DNA of 64,000 bases. It comes from Cytobacillus oceanisediminis. Its GTDB lineage: Bacteria; Bacillota; Bacilli; Bacillales; Cytobacillaceae. The notes below the pieces were generated by a model. The model did no database searches and was not told the DNA's origin. It worked only from the letters and a program-made list of their open reading frames with translations. The stretch lies in NCBI RefSeq assembly GCF_004366035.1, contig NZ_SOEE01000008.1:9989-73988 (forward strand), given 5' to 3'. Both the position numbers and the translations under genes were made by a program. This document shows, piece after piece, positions 17,506-26,091 of the stretch. Position 1 is the stretch's first letter; every line of letters starts with the position of its first letter.

Positions 17506-18636
17506 TTAGTTAGCTGCTATTACTTTAGCAAATGCATCTTCGACAGAAACATACTCATATCCAAGATCTTTCGCAACCGCTGGGTATGTGATACTGCCGT
17601 TTACAACGTTAACGCCAAGCTTAAGTGCTGCATTGTCTTCAATAGCTTTTGCAACACCTTTGTTTGCAATCTGCAGCGCGTAGTTGATTGTAACGTTTGT
17701 AAGAGCAATTGTAGAAGTTCTTGGAACGGCACCAGGCATGTTCGCAACAGCATAGTGAACAACGCCATGCTTATCGTAAGTTGGATTGTCATGAGTTGTA
17801 ATGTGATCAACTGTTTCGAAAATACCGCCTTGGTCAATCGCCACGTCAACAACTACTGAACCAGGCTTCATTGTTTTAATCATTTCTTCCGTTACAAGCT
17901 TAGGTGCTTTAGCTCCTGGGATTAGAACCGCACCAATTACCAGGTCAGCATCTTTAACAGCTTGTGCAATGTTGAAAGGATTAGACATTAAAGTTTGGAT
18001 GCTGTTTCCAAAAATATCATCAAGCTGGCGAAGACGTTCTGGGCTTAAGTCGATGATCGTAACTTGTGCGCCAAGCCCGATTGCCATTTTCGCAGCGTTG
18101 ATTCCAACTACACCGCCGCCAATGATGGTAACTTTTCCGCGTGAAACACCTGGAACGCCTGCAAGAAGAATACCCATTCCGCCATTTGTCTTCTGAAGGA
18201 ATTGAGCTCCAATTTGAGCAGACATGCGTCCTGCAACTTCACTCATTGGAGTAAGAAGAGGCAATGTGCGGTTTACTTCTACTGTTTCATACGCGATAGC
18301 TGTAACACCTTTTTCAGTTAACGCCTTTGCAAGCTCGGGCTCTGCTGCAAGGTGAAGGTATGTGAATAGAACCAAACCTTCACGGAAATAACCGTACTCA
18401 GAAGCCAGAGGCTCTTTAACCTTCATAACCATTTCAGCATTCCATGCTTCTGCAGCTGTATCTACGATAACAGCTCCTACTTCTGTATAATCTTCGTTAG
18501 TGAAACCGCTTCCAATTCCTGCCTCGATTTCTACAAGTACTTTATGTCCGGCTTTTACTAATGCATCAACGCTTGCTGGTGTCGCAGCAACGCGATTTTC
18601 GTTATTTTTAATCTCTTTAGGTACTCCAATAATCAT
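17506..18636 (-). CDS. ald: Alanine dehydrogenase
   Basis: A 376-residue cytoplasmic enzyme that converts L-alanine, NAD+ and water to pyruvate, ammonia and NADH. It shows the N-terminal [17 protein letters not shown], catalytic Lys74 (MKVKEP) and His95 (TYLHLA), the NAD-binding [15 protein letters not shown] and the late [10 protein letters not shown] motif. Length is typical. I chose the ATG at 18636, 8 nt after AAAGGGG. It lies downstream of an AdeR-like activator on the same strand and near an alanine symporter, so this is an alanine-use module. In B. subtilis the pathway supplies pyruvate during growth on alanine and is needed for normal sporulation. Promoter at 18683-18712 overlaps a partial cre. 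Confidence 0.97.
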   Translation of the reverse strand: MIIGVPKEIKNNENRVAATPASVDALVKAGHKVLVEIEAGIGSGFTNEDYTEVGAVIVDTAAEAWNAEMVMKVKEPLASEYGYFREGLVLFTYLHLAAEPELAKALTEKGVTAIAYETVEVNRTLPLLTPMSEVAGRMSAQIGAQFLQKTNGGMGILLAGVPGVSRGKVTIIGGGVVGINAAKMAIGLGAQVTIIDLSPERLRQLDDIFGNSIQTLMSNPFNIAQAVKDADLVIGAVLIPGAKAPKLVTEEMIKTMKPGSVVVDVAIDQGGIFETVDHITTHDNPTYDKHGVVHYAVANMPGAVPRTSTIALTNVTINYALQIANKGVAKAIEDNAALKLGVNVVNGSITYPAVAKDLGYEYVSVEDAFAKVIAAN

Positions 18637-18682
18637 GGAAAAATCCCCTTTCAATCTACCAAATATGATATTTACTATTGTC

Positions 18683-18712
18683 AGTATAATAATTTTAGTA
18701 AAGCGCTGTCAT
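18683..18712 (-). promoter_or_regulatory. Promoter of ald with an overlapping partial cre site
   Basis: On the minus strand ATGACA, 18 nt, TATACT. The sequence TGACAGCGCTTT starting in the -35 matches the first 12 positions of the 14-bp cre consensus, but the final CA is missing. CcpA control is therefore possible, not certain. Confidence 0.5.
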
Positions 18713-18727
18713 TGTTGAATCGGTAAA

Positions 18728-18775
18728 ATAAAAGAGCCTCCATTTGTGAAAATCTACAAATGGGGGCTCTTCTTT
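18728..18775 (-). terminator. Terminator of the adeR-like gene
   Basis: On the minus strand AGAGCCCCCATTTGTAG / CACAAATGGAGGCTCTTTT. The stop codon lies within the stem. It separates the regulator from ald. Confidence 0.88.
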
Positions 18776-20010
18776 TCGATTCTCCGGATTTTAAGCTCAA
18801 GGTATAAAGAAAGTTTTGTATTTGCATTCTTCAGATCAACTTCCCCGATATCGGTTATCCTCTTTAAGCGATAATTCAATGTATTCATATGGATATGCAG
18901 CTTTTTAGCTGTTTCATTCACATTGCTGTCATGATCAATAAAGGCTTCCAGAGTAGTGAGCAGATTGGTCCGATGCTCAAGATCATATTTGTTAAGCTTT
19001 TCGATAGCAGGATGCTCATATGGTTCCAGCCTTTTCTTTTCGAGAATGGCATCAAGATAGCGGAAAATGCCAAGCTGCTGATAGCTATAAACATGATGAA
19101 TCTCTTCGGGAAATTGTTCTTTAAGACGCAGGACCTGCAGTGCCTCCTGATAGCTTTTTTCAACTTTTTCATAGTGTTGATAAGTTGTTCCAGTTGCCCC
19201 GCTAATATGATCAATGCTGAACCGCGTCTTCATTTGATCGATGAAAAAATGGATAAATTCTATAAAAGCACTTTCAGAAAAAGCAGGATCCGGCGGCGCT
19301 GCCAGAATAATAAATTCATTTCCCATCGCTGCATGAAAGGTGATATGAACCTTTTGGCTCGTCGTAATCAGATAAATGATATTTTGTTCTATTTTAGAGG
19401 TAACTTCTTCTTTAAACCTAAAGACAAGTACAGCAAACGGCGATGGCGGTTTAATGCTTAACTCGTCAAACCTTTCTGCAATTTCAGCATGGCTATGGAA
19501 ATGGCCGGTTAACAGCTCCCAGAAAAAATCCCGGTATCCCTTAGCTCTTTTTTTCTTTTGGGCGTTTAATCTCAGCATTTCCGTCCTTGCAGACTGCGCA
19601 GCAAGCTTCAGCAGGTCCAGCTTGCTTTCTGTCAAGAAGGTTTCTTCTTCAACTGCCCATATGTAGCCTAGTACTTCATTATGATTGCGTATGGAAATGG
19701 CTACTCGATTTCCAAGTCCTATTTCCTTTATTTCAGAGATTCTAAGCGGTTCCCCGCTTTGCATCAGCTGCGGAATCACACGTTCCTTCCATAAACGATT
19801 AATCACTTTTTCAGGAACCTTTCTGCTGATAATCGTTGCGATTCTCGCGGTATCTGTCTGATCATCATGTGTACTATAGGCCAGCAGGCGATGGTTAACA
19901 TCCTCTATTGTAACAGGGCATTCCAGGACATCGCGGATCTTATCTACCAATTCCTCCAGATCACTAAATGCCCTCTTAAACGGATCTTTTTCCAATTTAT
20001 CATCACCCAA
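18754..20010 (-). CDS. PucR-type transcriptional regulator, AdeR-like (likely activator of ald)
   Basis: A 418-residue regulator. The N-terminal and middle parts fit the PucR/CdaR sensory region and the C-terminus has an HTH at about 365-395 (NVNETAKKLHIHMNTLNYRLKRITDI), as in the PucR family. In B. subtilis AdeR of this family activates ald when alanine is present; position directly upstream of ald supports the same job here. The start is decided by the ribosome binding site: AAAGGAG is followed after 8 nt by TTG at 20010, while the ATG at 20034 lies upstream of that site. Confidence 0.82.
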   Translation of the reverse strand: MGDDKLEKDPFKRAFSDLEELVDKIRDVLECPVTIEDVNHRLLAYSTHDDQTDTARIATIISRKVPEKVINRLWKERVIPQLMQSGEPLRISEIKEIGLGNRVAISIRNHNEVLGYIWAVEEETFLTESKLDLLKLAAQSARTEMLRLNAQKKKRAKGYRDFFWELLTGHFHSHAEIAERFDELSIKPPSPFAVLVFRFKEEVTSKIEQNIIYLITTSQKVHITFHAAMGNEFIILAAPPDPAFSESAFIEFIHFFIDQMKTRFSIDHISGATGTTYQHYEKVEKSYQEALQVLRLKEQFPEEIHHVYSYQQLGIFRYLDAILEKKRLEPYEHPAIEKLNKYDLEHRTNLLTTLEAFIDHDSNVNETAKKLHIHMNTLNYRLKRITDIGEVDLKNANTKLSLYLELKIRRIEKKSPHL

Positions 20011-20255
20011 TCGTAAAACTCCTTTAAACGGCATTTAACTTTTTGTATCCTATTATATTATACCTCAGGTCCTCCCTGTACTCTACCAAAGCCATCAAGT
20101 CCATACGGCAAAATTCGAGCGTTACCTGACATATTTTTTAAAAAATTTCTAATAGTTTTACTTTTTAAATTTGACTTGAAGTTATATTCAGATAATTTTA
20201 CAATAGGAAATGCTCACAAAAAAAATCATATATTAATAGTTTTATTCACAGCAAT

Positions 20256-20269
20256 TGAAAGCGTTAACA
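20256..20269 (+). promoter_or_regulatory. Perfect cre site (CcpA operator) upstream of the alanine symporter
   Basis: TGAAAGCGTTAACA matches the TGWNANCGNTNWCA consensus at all positions. It sits 20 bp before the start codon, just ahead of GGGAGG, so CcpA would act as a roadblock or promoter occluder and give carbon catabolite repression. Confidence 0.75.
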
Positions 20270-20288
20270 TCTGGGAGGCGACGAATTT

Positions 20289-21698
20289 ATGCTTGAGACG
20301 CTTAATAAAATTAACGGGGTGCTCTGGGGCACACCAAGTTTGATTTTGCTTTTTGGTACTGGTGTTCTTTTAACATTCATGCTGAAAGGCCTTCAATTCA
20401 GAAGGCTGATATATGCATTTAAATTAGGCTTTACCAAAGAAGGACAGGCTTCATCTAATGATGAGGGCGATGTCAGTAACTTTAAGGCGCTTATGACAGC
20501 ACTGGCAGCAACCATTGGCAATGGCAATATCGCCGGTGTTGCCACTGCGATTACACTTGGCGGACCAGGAGCTATCTTCTGGATGTGGATCGTTGGTCTG
20601 CTGGGAATGGCAACCAAATATGCGGAAGCGCTGCTGGCAATGAAATACCGTGTAAAAAATGCAAATGGCGAGTACTCCAGCGGACCAATGTATTATGTAG
20701 AACGCGGTCTTGGCAAAAAGTTTAAATGGCTTGCAGTAGCATTTGCCGTCTTTGGCGCTTTTGCAGCACTAGGCATCGGAAACAGTGTTCAATCGAATAC
20801 GATTGCAGCCGTTATGGATACTTCTTTTGGAGTTAATAATTGGGTTACAGGTGCCATTCTTGCTGTACTGGCTGCTTTAATCATCTTTGGCGGCATTCAG
20901 CGTATTAGTACTGTTGCTGGATTTTTTGTACCAGTCATGGCGGTGCTTTATATTGGCGGTGCTTTAATTATTCTGGCCGTTAATTATGATCAAATCATCC
21001 CTGGTTTCCAGACTATCTTCCACTATGCCTTCAATCCGGTTGCAGCGACTGGCGGTTTTGTCGGTGTTGTAGTATCTGAAGCAATCAAGAATGGTGTTTC
21101 AAGGGGTATTTTCTCTAACGAAGCCGGTCTTGGTACAGCAGCGCTTATCGCAGGCAACGCAAAGACCGACCACCCTGTAAAACAGGCTCTGGTTGCGATG
21201 ACTGGTACATTTATTGTGACAATCGTTGTTTGTACGATGACTGGACTGGTACTTATCATGACTGGTTTCTGGGACACAACTGGCGGATTGATCTCTGGAG
21301 TGGCGCATGACGGCAGCCTTGACGGCGGGGCATTAACAAGTGCAGCCTTTTCCCATGTTCTTGGAACAGCAGGTGAATATATCGTTGCATTCTCTGTTAT
21401 ATTCTTCGGTTTCTCAACAATCGTCGGCTGGTATGTATACGGTGAAAAATGCTTTGAGTACCTGGTAGGCACAAAAGGAATTATGGGGTACCGTGCCATT
21501 TACATCTTAGCGACTGGCATCGGTGCGGTTGCCAACTTAACGACCGTTTGGGCTTTCGCAGATATGGCAAATGCATTAATGATGATTCCTAACTTAATTG
21601 CATTAATCCTTTTAAGCAAAGTGGTTGTTAAAGATACTAATGAATTCTTTGAAAATCACTATAAGGCAGCCAATAAGCAGCTTAAGAATGCTGGCTGA
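20289..21698 (+). CDS. alsT: Alanine/glycine:cation symporter (AgcS family, AlsT-like)
   Basis: A 469-residue membrane protein with about ten helices, importing alanine or glycine with Na+ or H+. Family motifs include ALAATIGNGNIAGVATAITLGGPGA, PMYYVERGLGKKFK, GVSRGIFSNEAGLGTA and GWYVYGEKCFEYL. GGGAGG precedes the ATG at 20289. It is divergent from the adeR-like gene across a 278-bp region that holds a perfect cre site. Together with ald this forms an alanine uptake and oxidation unit. Family paralogues may carry glutamine, so the exact substrate is inferred from context. Confidence 0.9.
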   Translation: MLETLNKINGVLWGTPSLILLFGTGVLLTFMLKGLQFRRLIYAFKLGFTKEGQASSNDEGDVSNFKALMTALAATIGNGNIAGVATAITLGGPGAIFWMWIVGLLGMATKYAEALLAMKYRVKNANGEYSSGPMYYVERGLGKKFKWLAVAFAVFGAFAALGIGNSVQSNTIAAVMDTSFGVNNWVTGAILAVLAALIIFGGIQRISTVAGFFVPVMAVLYIGGALIILAVNYDQIIPGFQTIFHYAFNPVAATGGFVGVVVSEAIKNGVSRGIFSNEAGLGTAALIAGNAKTDHPVKQALVAMTGTFIVTIVVCTMTGLVLIMTGFWDTTGGLISGVAHDGSLDGGALTSAAFSHVLGTAGEYIVAFSVIFFGFSTIVGWYVYGEKCFEYLVGTKGIMGYRAIYILATGIGAVANLTTVWAFADMANALMMIPNLIALILLSKVVVKDTNEFFENHYKAANKQLKNAG

Positions 21699-21702
21699 TA
21701 AA

Positions 21703-21751
21703 AAAAGCGGAAGGTGCCTGCTTATCGCTGATGGCGCCTGGGGCTAGACAA
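21703..21751 (+). repeat. Dispersed hairpin repeat, minimal form
   Basis: AAAAAAGCGGAAGGTGCC to GGCGCCTGGGGCTAGACA, only a short hairpin tip between the ends. Same orientation as the other copies. Confidence 0.7.
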
Positions 21752-21792
21752 TTATCGAAGTTCAAAGTTTTATTCTTTCTTATTTTGTAAAT

Positions 21793-21835
21793 GTAAAACA
21801 AACACAGGTCCTTGATCTGTGTTTGTTTTTTTTAG
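21793..21835. terminator. Terminator after the alanine symporter
   Basis: Stem AAACAAACACAG / CTGTGTTTGTTT followed by TTTTT. Confidence 0.9.
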
Positions 21836-21843
21836 CTGTGTTC

Positions 21844-22095
21844 CTAAAATATCTGCCGCTGAAATAGCGAACTTTCATTTTTCCCATGAATATAGGCAAA
21901 TATTCGATAGTGATAGAGAAGATCGTCAGTTAATATTCCTTCTCCTTCAAAAGAATAAGCATCTATAAAAGCTTCTATTTTGTCTTCATCCTCTTCATCC
22001 CATACCCCGGTCATCCAGACTTTATAGGCAAGTTTGCTGTTTAAACCGTGATATCCGCTTTCTTCAAAAAGATCCTCTATTTGCTCCCTTTCCAC
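21844..22095 (-). CDS. Conserved-looking small acidic protein, unknown function
   Basis: An 83-residue soluble protein rich in Glu, Asp and aromatic residues (VWMTGVWDEEDEDKIEAFIDAYSFEGEG). The GTG start at 22095 lies 8 nt after GGAGG, a clear ribosome binding site, so the gene is probably real. No motif is recognised. It converges on the alanine symporter. Confidence 0.65.
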   Translation of the reverse strand: MEREQIEDLFEESGYHGLNSKLAYKVWMTGVWDEEDEDKIEAFIDAYSFEGEGILTDDLLYHYRIFAYIHGKNESSLFQRQIF

Positions 22096-22273
22096 CTTTT
22101 AAGCCTCCCTCCTCGTATGTTATCCATCCTTTTCTGTTTATAACTTCTTTATACATTTGGGACAAGGCAAATATACAATTTTAGCACCACATGGGGTCAA
22201 CTTGTCTATACTATATCGAAGTCTATTTTATTCAGAAGGATACATTTTTAAAAAGACTAAGGGAGGGATAACG

Positions 22274-23047
22274 ATGGATTTGAACGAGTTATTTCATTTA
22301 GGCAATAAAACAGCTATTGTGACAGGCGGTGGCCGAGGACTAGGCGAGCAAATGGCAAATGCACTTGGGGAAGCAGGAGCAAATGTTGTCATCTGCTCAC
22401 GCAGCATTGAAGCATGTGAGCATGTCAGAAAAGGCCTTGAAGCAAAGGGAATTAAATCTCTGGCGATTGAATGTGACATAACCAATGAGGAAGACATTCA
22501 AATGGTCATCAGCAAGACCCTAGAGACATTTGGAAGCATCGATATTCTCATTAATAATAGCGGGACATCCTGGGTTGCGCCATTTCTTGAACTGCCTGCT
22601 GATAAATGGGACAAAGTCATGAATGTGAATCTAAAGGGGCTGTTTTTATTTTCACAGGCTGCGGCAAAAGTGATGACGAAGCAGGGGAGCGGCAAAATCA
22701 TTAATATTTCTTCTGTAAATGGAATGAGAGGTACTCATTCCGCATTTCTTGATGCAATTGCCTACAGTACAAGTAAAGGAGCTGTTATCGCACTTACAAA
22801 GGATTTAGCTGTAAAATTGGCACCTGCCGGCATTCAAGTGAACGCTATTGCTCCAGGCTTCTTTCCTACCAGAATAACAAAGGTCCTGGAAAAATCGAGT
22901 CCAGTTATTCTTGGAAAAATTCCTGCCGGAAGATTTGGAAATGAACATGACTTAAAAGGAGCAGCTGTCTTTTTATCATCCAATGCATCTGATTACGTGA
23001 CAGGACAGGTTTTAGTCGTAGATGGAGGAATGACAGTATCCCTCTAA
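22274..23047 (+). CDS. SDR-family oxidoreductase in the PHA cluster (possible 3-oxoacyl/acetoacetyl-CoA reductase)
   Basis: A 257-residue classical short-chain dehydrogenase. It shows the nucleotide-binding TGGGRGLGEQ, the NNSG motif, the catalytic Ser of NISSVNG and the YSTSK pair, and a C-terminal GQVLVVDGG. Genes for a PHA-synthase subunit and PhaC follow within 43 and 0 bp, so it may supply (R)-3-hydroxyacyl-CoA as PhaB does; gluconate 5-dehydrogenase-like SDRs look similar and cannot be excluded. The ATG at 22274 is 7 nt after GGGAGGG. It is the first gene of the cluster. Confidence 0.82.
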   Translation: MDLNELFHLGNKTAIVTGGGRGLGEQMANALGEAGANVVICSRSIEACEHVRKGLEAKGIKSLAIECDITNEEDIQMVISKTLETFGSIDILINNSGTSWVAPFLELPADKWDKVMNVNLKGLFLFSQAAAKVMTKQGSGKIINISSVNGMRGTHSAFLDAIAYSTSKGAVIALTKDLAVKLAPAGIQVNAIAPGFFPTRITKVLEKSSPVILGKIPAGRFGNEHDLKGAAVFLSSNASDYVTGQVLVVDGGMTVSL

Positions 23048-23090
23048 GCCCGTTGATTTCCTGGTTGACTTCATAGAAAGGAGAATGTTT

Positions 23091-23540
23091 ATGTCTATTA
23101 ACCATACTGAAGCCTTATTACAGGCAATAAAAAAGTTAGGGACAAAAGTGGAAAGAGAACTGAATGAATCCATTCAGAACTCTATTAACAAGGAAGAAAT
23201 ATTTAAAAATCTAATCACCCGTTCCGAGGTGACCGCAGCAAGCATGAAAAAACTCCAGGAAGCCATTGAGACACTATCCATCCCTCTTAATTTCCCTACC
23301 AAAACTGACGTAGCAAATGCAGCGAAATTAACTGTGCAGGCTGAAGAAAAAATGGACCTGATTGACGAAAAAGTCATGGCTTTGGCTCAATCAGTAGAGG
23401 AAATAAAAAAGGCACTTGGCAGCCCTGCCCCAAATTCTCAAGCAGACCCAGATAATATTCTTCAAGTCCTATCTGATTTAACGCAGTCACTGAATCAGGA
23501 ATCGGAATCTTCCAGCAGCAGTGAAAGCGCGGGAAAATAA
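23091..23540 (+). CDS. Putative PHA synthase subunit (PhaR/PhaE-like)
   Basis: A 149-residue soluble, largely helical protein with a coiled-coil-like middle (LTVQAEEKMDLIDEKVMALAQSVEEIKKAL) and a Ser-rich tail. It sits 1 codon before phaC: its stop is directly followed by the phaC ATG. Class III and IV PHA synthases need a small partner (PhaE or PhaR) encoded next to phaC, which is the best explanation. It is shorter than typical PhaR (about 200). A phasin is the alternative. I chose the ATG at 23091, 7 nt after GAAAGGAG; the ATG at 23085 is too close. Confidence 0.6.
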   Translation: MSINHTEALLQAIKKLGTKVERELNESIQNSINKEEIFKNLITRSEVTAASMKKLQEAIETLSIPLNFPTKTDVANAAKLTVQAEEKMDLIDEKVMALAQSVEEIKKALGSPAPNSQADPDNILQVLSDLTQSLNQESESSSSSESAGK

Positions 23541-24569
23541 ATGGAACATAATACCGCTTCCAAAAAACTGAATGGATTCTTTAAGACCATTCTCCAGCCC
23601 GATCCGGACACCAATTCAACTCCAAGGACTGCAGTTTGGAAAAGAAATAAGGCTACACTCTGGCACTATGCCCCTTCCAGTAAAAAATACAAAATTCCGG
23701 TTTTCCTTGTATATTCGCTCGTCAATCAGCCCTTTATTTTAGATCTTGGTCCGCAGAACAGTTTAATTGAGGCTCTGACCAACAGCGGATACGATGTCTA
23801 CTTGCTGGATTTCGGGATTCCGGGTTATGAGGACAAAGAGATTACGATGGACGACTATATTACTGAATACATCCAAAAGGGGGTAAAAAGAGCTTTATAT
23901 CACGCCAAAGCAGAAGAAATAACCGTCATGGGTTTTTGCCTTGGCGGCACTTTTTCAGCCATTTATGCGGCCATTGCGGATGAGCCAGTCAAAAACTTAG
24001 TATTGTCAGTCGCACCAGTTGACTTCAGCATCATACCTGTCTTTGATAAATGGGCAGAAGAATTGCGGAATGGAGAAGGCAGCCTGGACTCCATTTTTGA
24101 AGCATGGGGACTTATACCCCCCTTTGCCATCAAATCAGGAATGCGGCTATTTACTTCACCTATTTATTACTCCCCTTATTTGTCGCTTCTGGCCAGGGCT
24201 GACGATGAAGCATATGCCTCCCGGTGGAAACGTTTCAGCCACTGGACCGATGGCCATATTCCATTTGCCGGGGCAGCACTAAAGCAAATTAATCATGATC
24301 TTTTGAAAGAAAACAAGCTTGTGAATGGCACATTAACCGTCGGTGAAAGGAAGGCGGTGCTAAGCAATATCAAAGCCAATTTACTCGCTGTCGCTTCGGA
24401 TCATGACCGCCTTGTCCCAAAAGAACAGATTTTTCCTATCATGAACCTGACTTCAAGTACTGATAAAACTTTCCATCTGCTTCAGGGGGGGCATGCCAAT
24501 CTTACTTCTGAAGGAAAAGTTCCTGACTATCTGGACAAATGGCTGTCGTCGCGCTCAGGACAAATATAA
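23541..24569 (+). CDS. phaC: Class III/IV-type poly(R)-hydroxyalkanoate synthase PhaC
   Basis: A 342-residue alpha/beta-hydrolase-fold PHA synthase, of the short length of class III/IV enzymes. The PhaC box GFCLGG carries the catalytic Cys133; Asp287 (SDHD) and His318 (QGGH) complete the triad. It would polymerise (R)-3-hydroxyacyl-CoA into storage granules. The ATG begins directly after the upstream subunit's stop, so the two are translationally coupled. Conserved PVFLVYSLVNQPFILDL and DFGIPGYEDK support the family. A hairpin and a 33-codon ORF follow. Confidence 0.92.
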   Translation: MEHNTASKKLNGFFKTILQPDPDTNSTPRTAVWKRNKATLWHYAPSSKKYKIPVFLVYSLVNQPFILDLGPQNSLIEALTNSGYDVYLLDFGIPGYEDKEITMDDYITEYIQKGVKRALYHAKAEEITVMGFCLGGTFSAIYAAIADEPVKNLVLSVAPVDFSIIPVFDKWAEELRNGEGSLDSIFEAWGLIPPFAIKSGMRLFTSPIYYSPYLSLLARADDEAYASRWKRFSHWTDGHIPFAGAALKQINHDLLKENKLVNGTLTVGERKAVLSNIKANLLAVASDHDRLVPKEQIFPIMNLTSSTDKTFHLLQGGHANLTSEGKVPDYLDKWLSSRSGQI

Positions 24570-24576
24570 TATTCAA

Positions 24577-24602
24577 ATTCCCCTGTCTCTGCAGGGGATT
24601 CA
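24577..24602 (+). terminator. Hairpin after phaC
   Basis: ATTCCCCTG / CAGGGGATT with a 6-nt loop, followed by TCACTTTT, a weak terminator or an mRNA-processing hairpin. It lies between phaC and the 33-codon ORF. Confidence 0.6.
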
Positions 24603-24622
24603 CTTTTAAAGGAGGTATCTTA

Positions 24623-24724
24623 ATGATTTTATGGAATTATCCAAGTTATATTATAAGTGACCACACTATCAGTGCCTATATGGGTTTTGCTTCATTTGTG
24701 TTTAAAGACTTATTCTATGTATAG
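24623..24724 (+). CDS. Unannotated 33-residue small protein downstream of phaC
   Basis: ATG at 24623 is 7 nt after a near-perfect Shine-Dalgarno (AAAGGAGGT) and the ORF ends with TAG just before a terminator hairpin. The product begins MILWNYPSYIISDHTISAY and is aromatic and hydrophobic with few charges, so it could be membrane- or granule-associated. It is too short for standard gene calling. The strong ribosome binding site and flanking hairpins are the support; no homologue is known to me. Confidence 0.55.
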   Translation: MILWNYPSYIISDHTISAYMGFASFVFKDLFYV

Positions 24725-24728
24725 CTTT

Positions 24729-24760
24729 TAAAACCATGCAATTGCTGCATGGTTTTATTA
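24729..24760 (+). terminator. Terminator of the PHA cluster
   Basis: AAAACCATGCA / TGCATGGTTTTA with a short loop, then AT-rich sequence. Confidence 0.8.
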
Positions 24761-24821
24761 ATTTTAATATCTTTACTAAATTGTGTTTTTAAGTTCTGAG
24801 TTGCAAATAATAAAAAAAGAA

Positions 24822-24870
24822 CAAAAGGCAGAAGTCCCCTCCAAAAAGAGCGCCTGAGAGAGGCATCTGC
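24822..24870 (+). other. Structured leader upstream of the PAP2 gene
   Basis: GGCAGA pairs with TCTGCC some 35 nt apart, enclosing TCCCCTCC and GCGCCTGAGAGAGGC. It lies 30 nt before the PAP2 ATG. I could not match it to a known riboswitch. Confidence 0.3.
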
Positions 24871-24899
24871 CCAATGACAAGAACAGAAGGAGACTAATA

Positions 24900-25430
24900 A
24901 TGGACATGAAGATTTTTAAGGCAATCAACCGGTTGTCCGGACGTATTGCTTTCATGGACTTTTTAATGATTCTTATATCAAATAGGGCAAGGTATTTATT
25001 TTTATTCGTATTGGCATGCATGTGGCTGGCAAAAGGTCCCTCCAAAACAGCCGCAAAAAAAGCTGCTATAGCTTCCCTGATCGCTATCCTGGTTAACAAG
25101 ATCATTAAAATTTGTTATTTTAAGCCCCGCCCCTTCATAAAAAACAAGGTTGGCATATTGATCCCAGCCAAAAAAGATTCCAGTTTTCCAAGCAAACATA
25201 CAGTAGTGTCGTTTGCTGCTTCTATCGTCATTTTTTACGGCAATCGATTTATAGGCCGTATTTTGCTGTTGGTTTCATCTCTTACAGGTTTCGCGCGTAT
25301 CTGGGCAGGCCACCATTACCCTTCCGATGTAATGGGCGGTGCCCTTATTGGAGGAACAATAGGCTGGATGACAGAAAAATGTTTACATCTGAATTCAAAA
25401 GAAGGAAATCAGGATGATAAAAAAATGTAA
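24900..25430 (+). CDS. PAP2-family phosphatase, likely undecaprenyl-diphosphatase
   Basis: A 176-residue membrane phosphatase. The three acid-phosphatase motifs are present: KPRPF (KxxxxxxRP block), SFPSKHT (PSxH, Lys for the usual Gly) and ARIWAGHHYPSDV (SRxxxxxHxxxD-like). Four to five helices surround them. BcrC-type members dephosphorylate undecaprenyl diphosphate outside the membrane to recycle the wall lipid carrier; phosphatidate or PG-phosphate are other possible substrates. ATG at 24900 follows AAGGAG. Confidence 0.85.
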   Translation: MDMKIFKAINRLSGRIAFMDFLMILISNRARYLFLFVLACMWLAKGPSKTAAKKAAIASLIAILVNKIIKICYFKPRPFIKNKVGILIPAKKDSSFPSKHTVVSFAASIVIFYGNRFIGRILLLVSSLTGFARIWAGHHYPSDVMGGALIGGTIGWMTEKCLHLNSKEGNQDDKKM

Positions 25431-25529
25431 AATCCGCACTTTCTTTGCCGAAAGAAAACTTGTTTTGTCAGCTTGAAGGACTTTCCGTTATCCGGATAGA
25501 ATCAATTGTGAAAACGGGAGGGGATCAGA

Positions 25530-26051
25530 ATGAATACAAGTGCTGCAGCCAAATTGTTAGGAGTTTCGCCTAGCACTATTCAGCGATGGGTTAAACAACT
25601 GGAGCTCCGGACGGAACGGAATGAATTAGGCCATTACTTATTTACCGAAGAAGACATTAACTTGCTAAAGCAGGTGCAGGACCAGCTGAACCAGGGGATT
25701 ATATTGCAGGACGTTACGGTAAATGGCAAAAAGGCCAGAAAAGGTACGGTCCAAGGGGAAACAGCTGAACCAGCCATGGAGAAAATTTATTTGAAGATCA
25801 GCGAGCTTGAGCAGCGGCTGAACGGAAAAGCGGATGATGTTGTCTCCTATCAGCTGCTGCAGCACCGCAGTGAAATAGAAGAGCTGCAAAAGGAGAATGC
25901 ACGCCTGCTTAAGCGGATTGACGTTCTTGAAGCTAGGACAGCTGTAAAGAGCCGAAGCATCCCCGCTGACACCCTTTTGGTTTTTGATCAGGAGAAACCC
26001 AGGAAGAAATTAAAAAAGAAAAATATTTTTACTATGCTATTTGGATTTTAA
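25530..26051 (+). CDS. racA: Chromosome-anchoring protein RacA
   Basis: A 173-residue protein close in length to B. subtilis RacA (about 184). It has a MerR-like HTH at the N-terminus (NTSAAAKLLGVSPSTIQRWVKQL) followed by RNELGHYLFTEED, a coiled-coil middle (ISELEQRLNGK and SEIEELQKENARLLKRIDVLEA) and a basic, hydrophobic C-terminal tail (KKLKKKNIFTMLFGF) suited to polar membrane binding. RacA binds GC-rich sites near the origin and anchors them to the cell pole through DivIVA during axial filament formation in sporulation. ATG at 25530 after GGGAGGGG. Confidence 0.88.
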   Translation: MNTSAAAKLLGVSPSTIQRWVKQLELRTERNELGHYLFTEEDINLLKQVQDQLNQGIILQDVTVNGKKARKGTVQGETAEPAMEKIYLKISELEQRLNGKADDVVSYQLLQHRSEIEELQKENARLLKRIDVLEARTAVKSRSIPADTLLVFDQEKPRKKLKKKNIFTMLFGF

Positions 26052-26052
26052 G

Positions 26053-26089
26053 GCATAAAAGCGTTACGGCATTGTAACGCTTTTATGTT
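26053..26089. terminator. Bidirectional terminator between racA and yuiH
   Basis: Stem ATAAAAGCGTTAC / GTAACGCTTTTAT. Confidence 0.85.
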
Positions 26090-26091
26090 TA

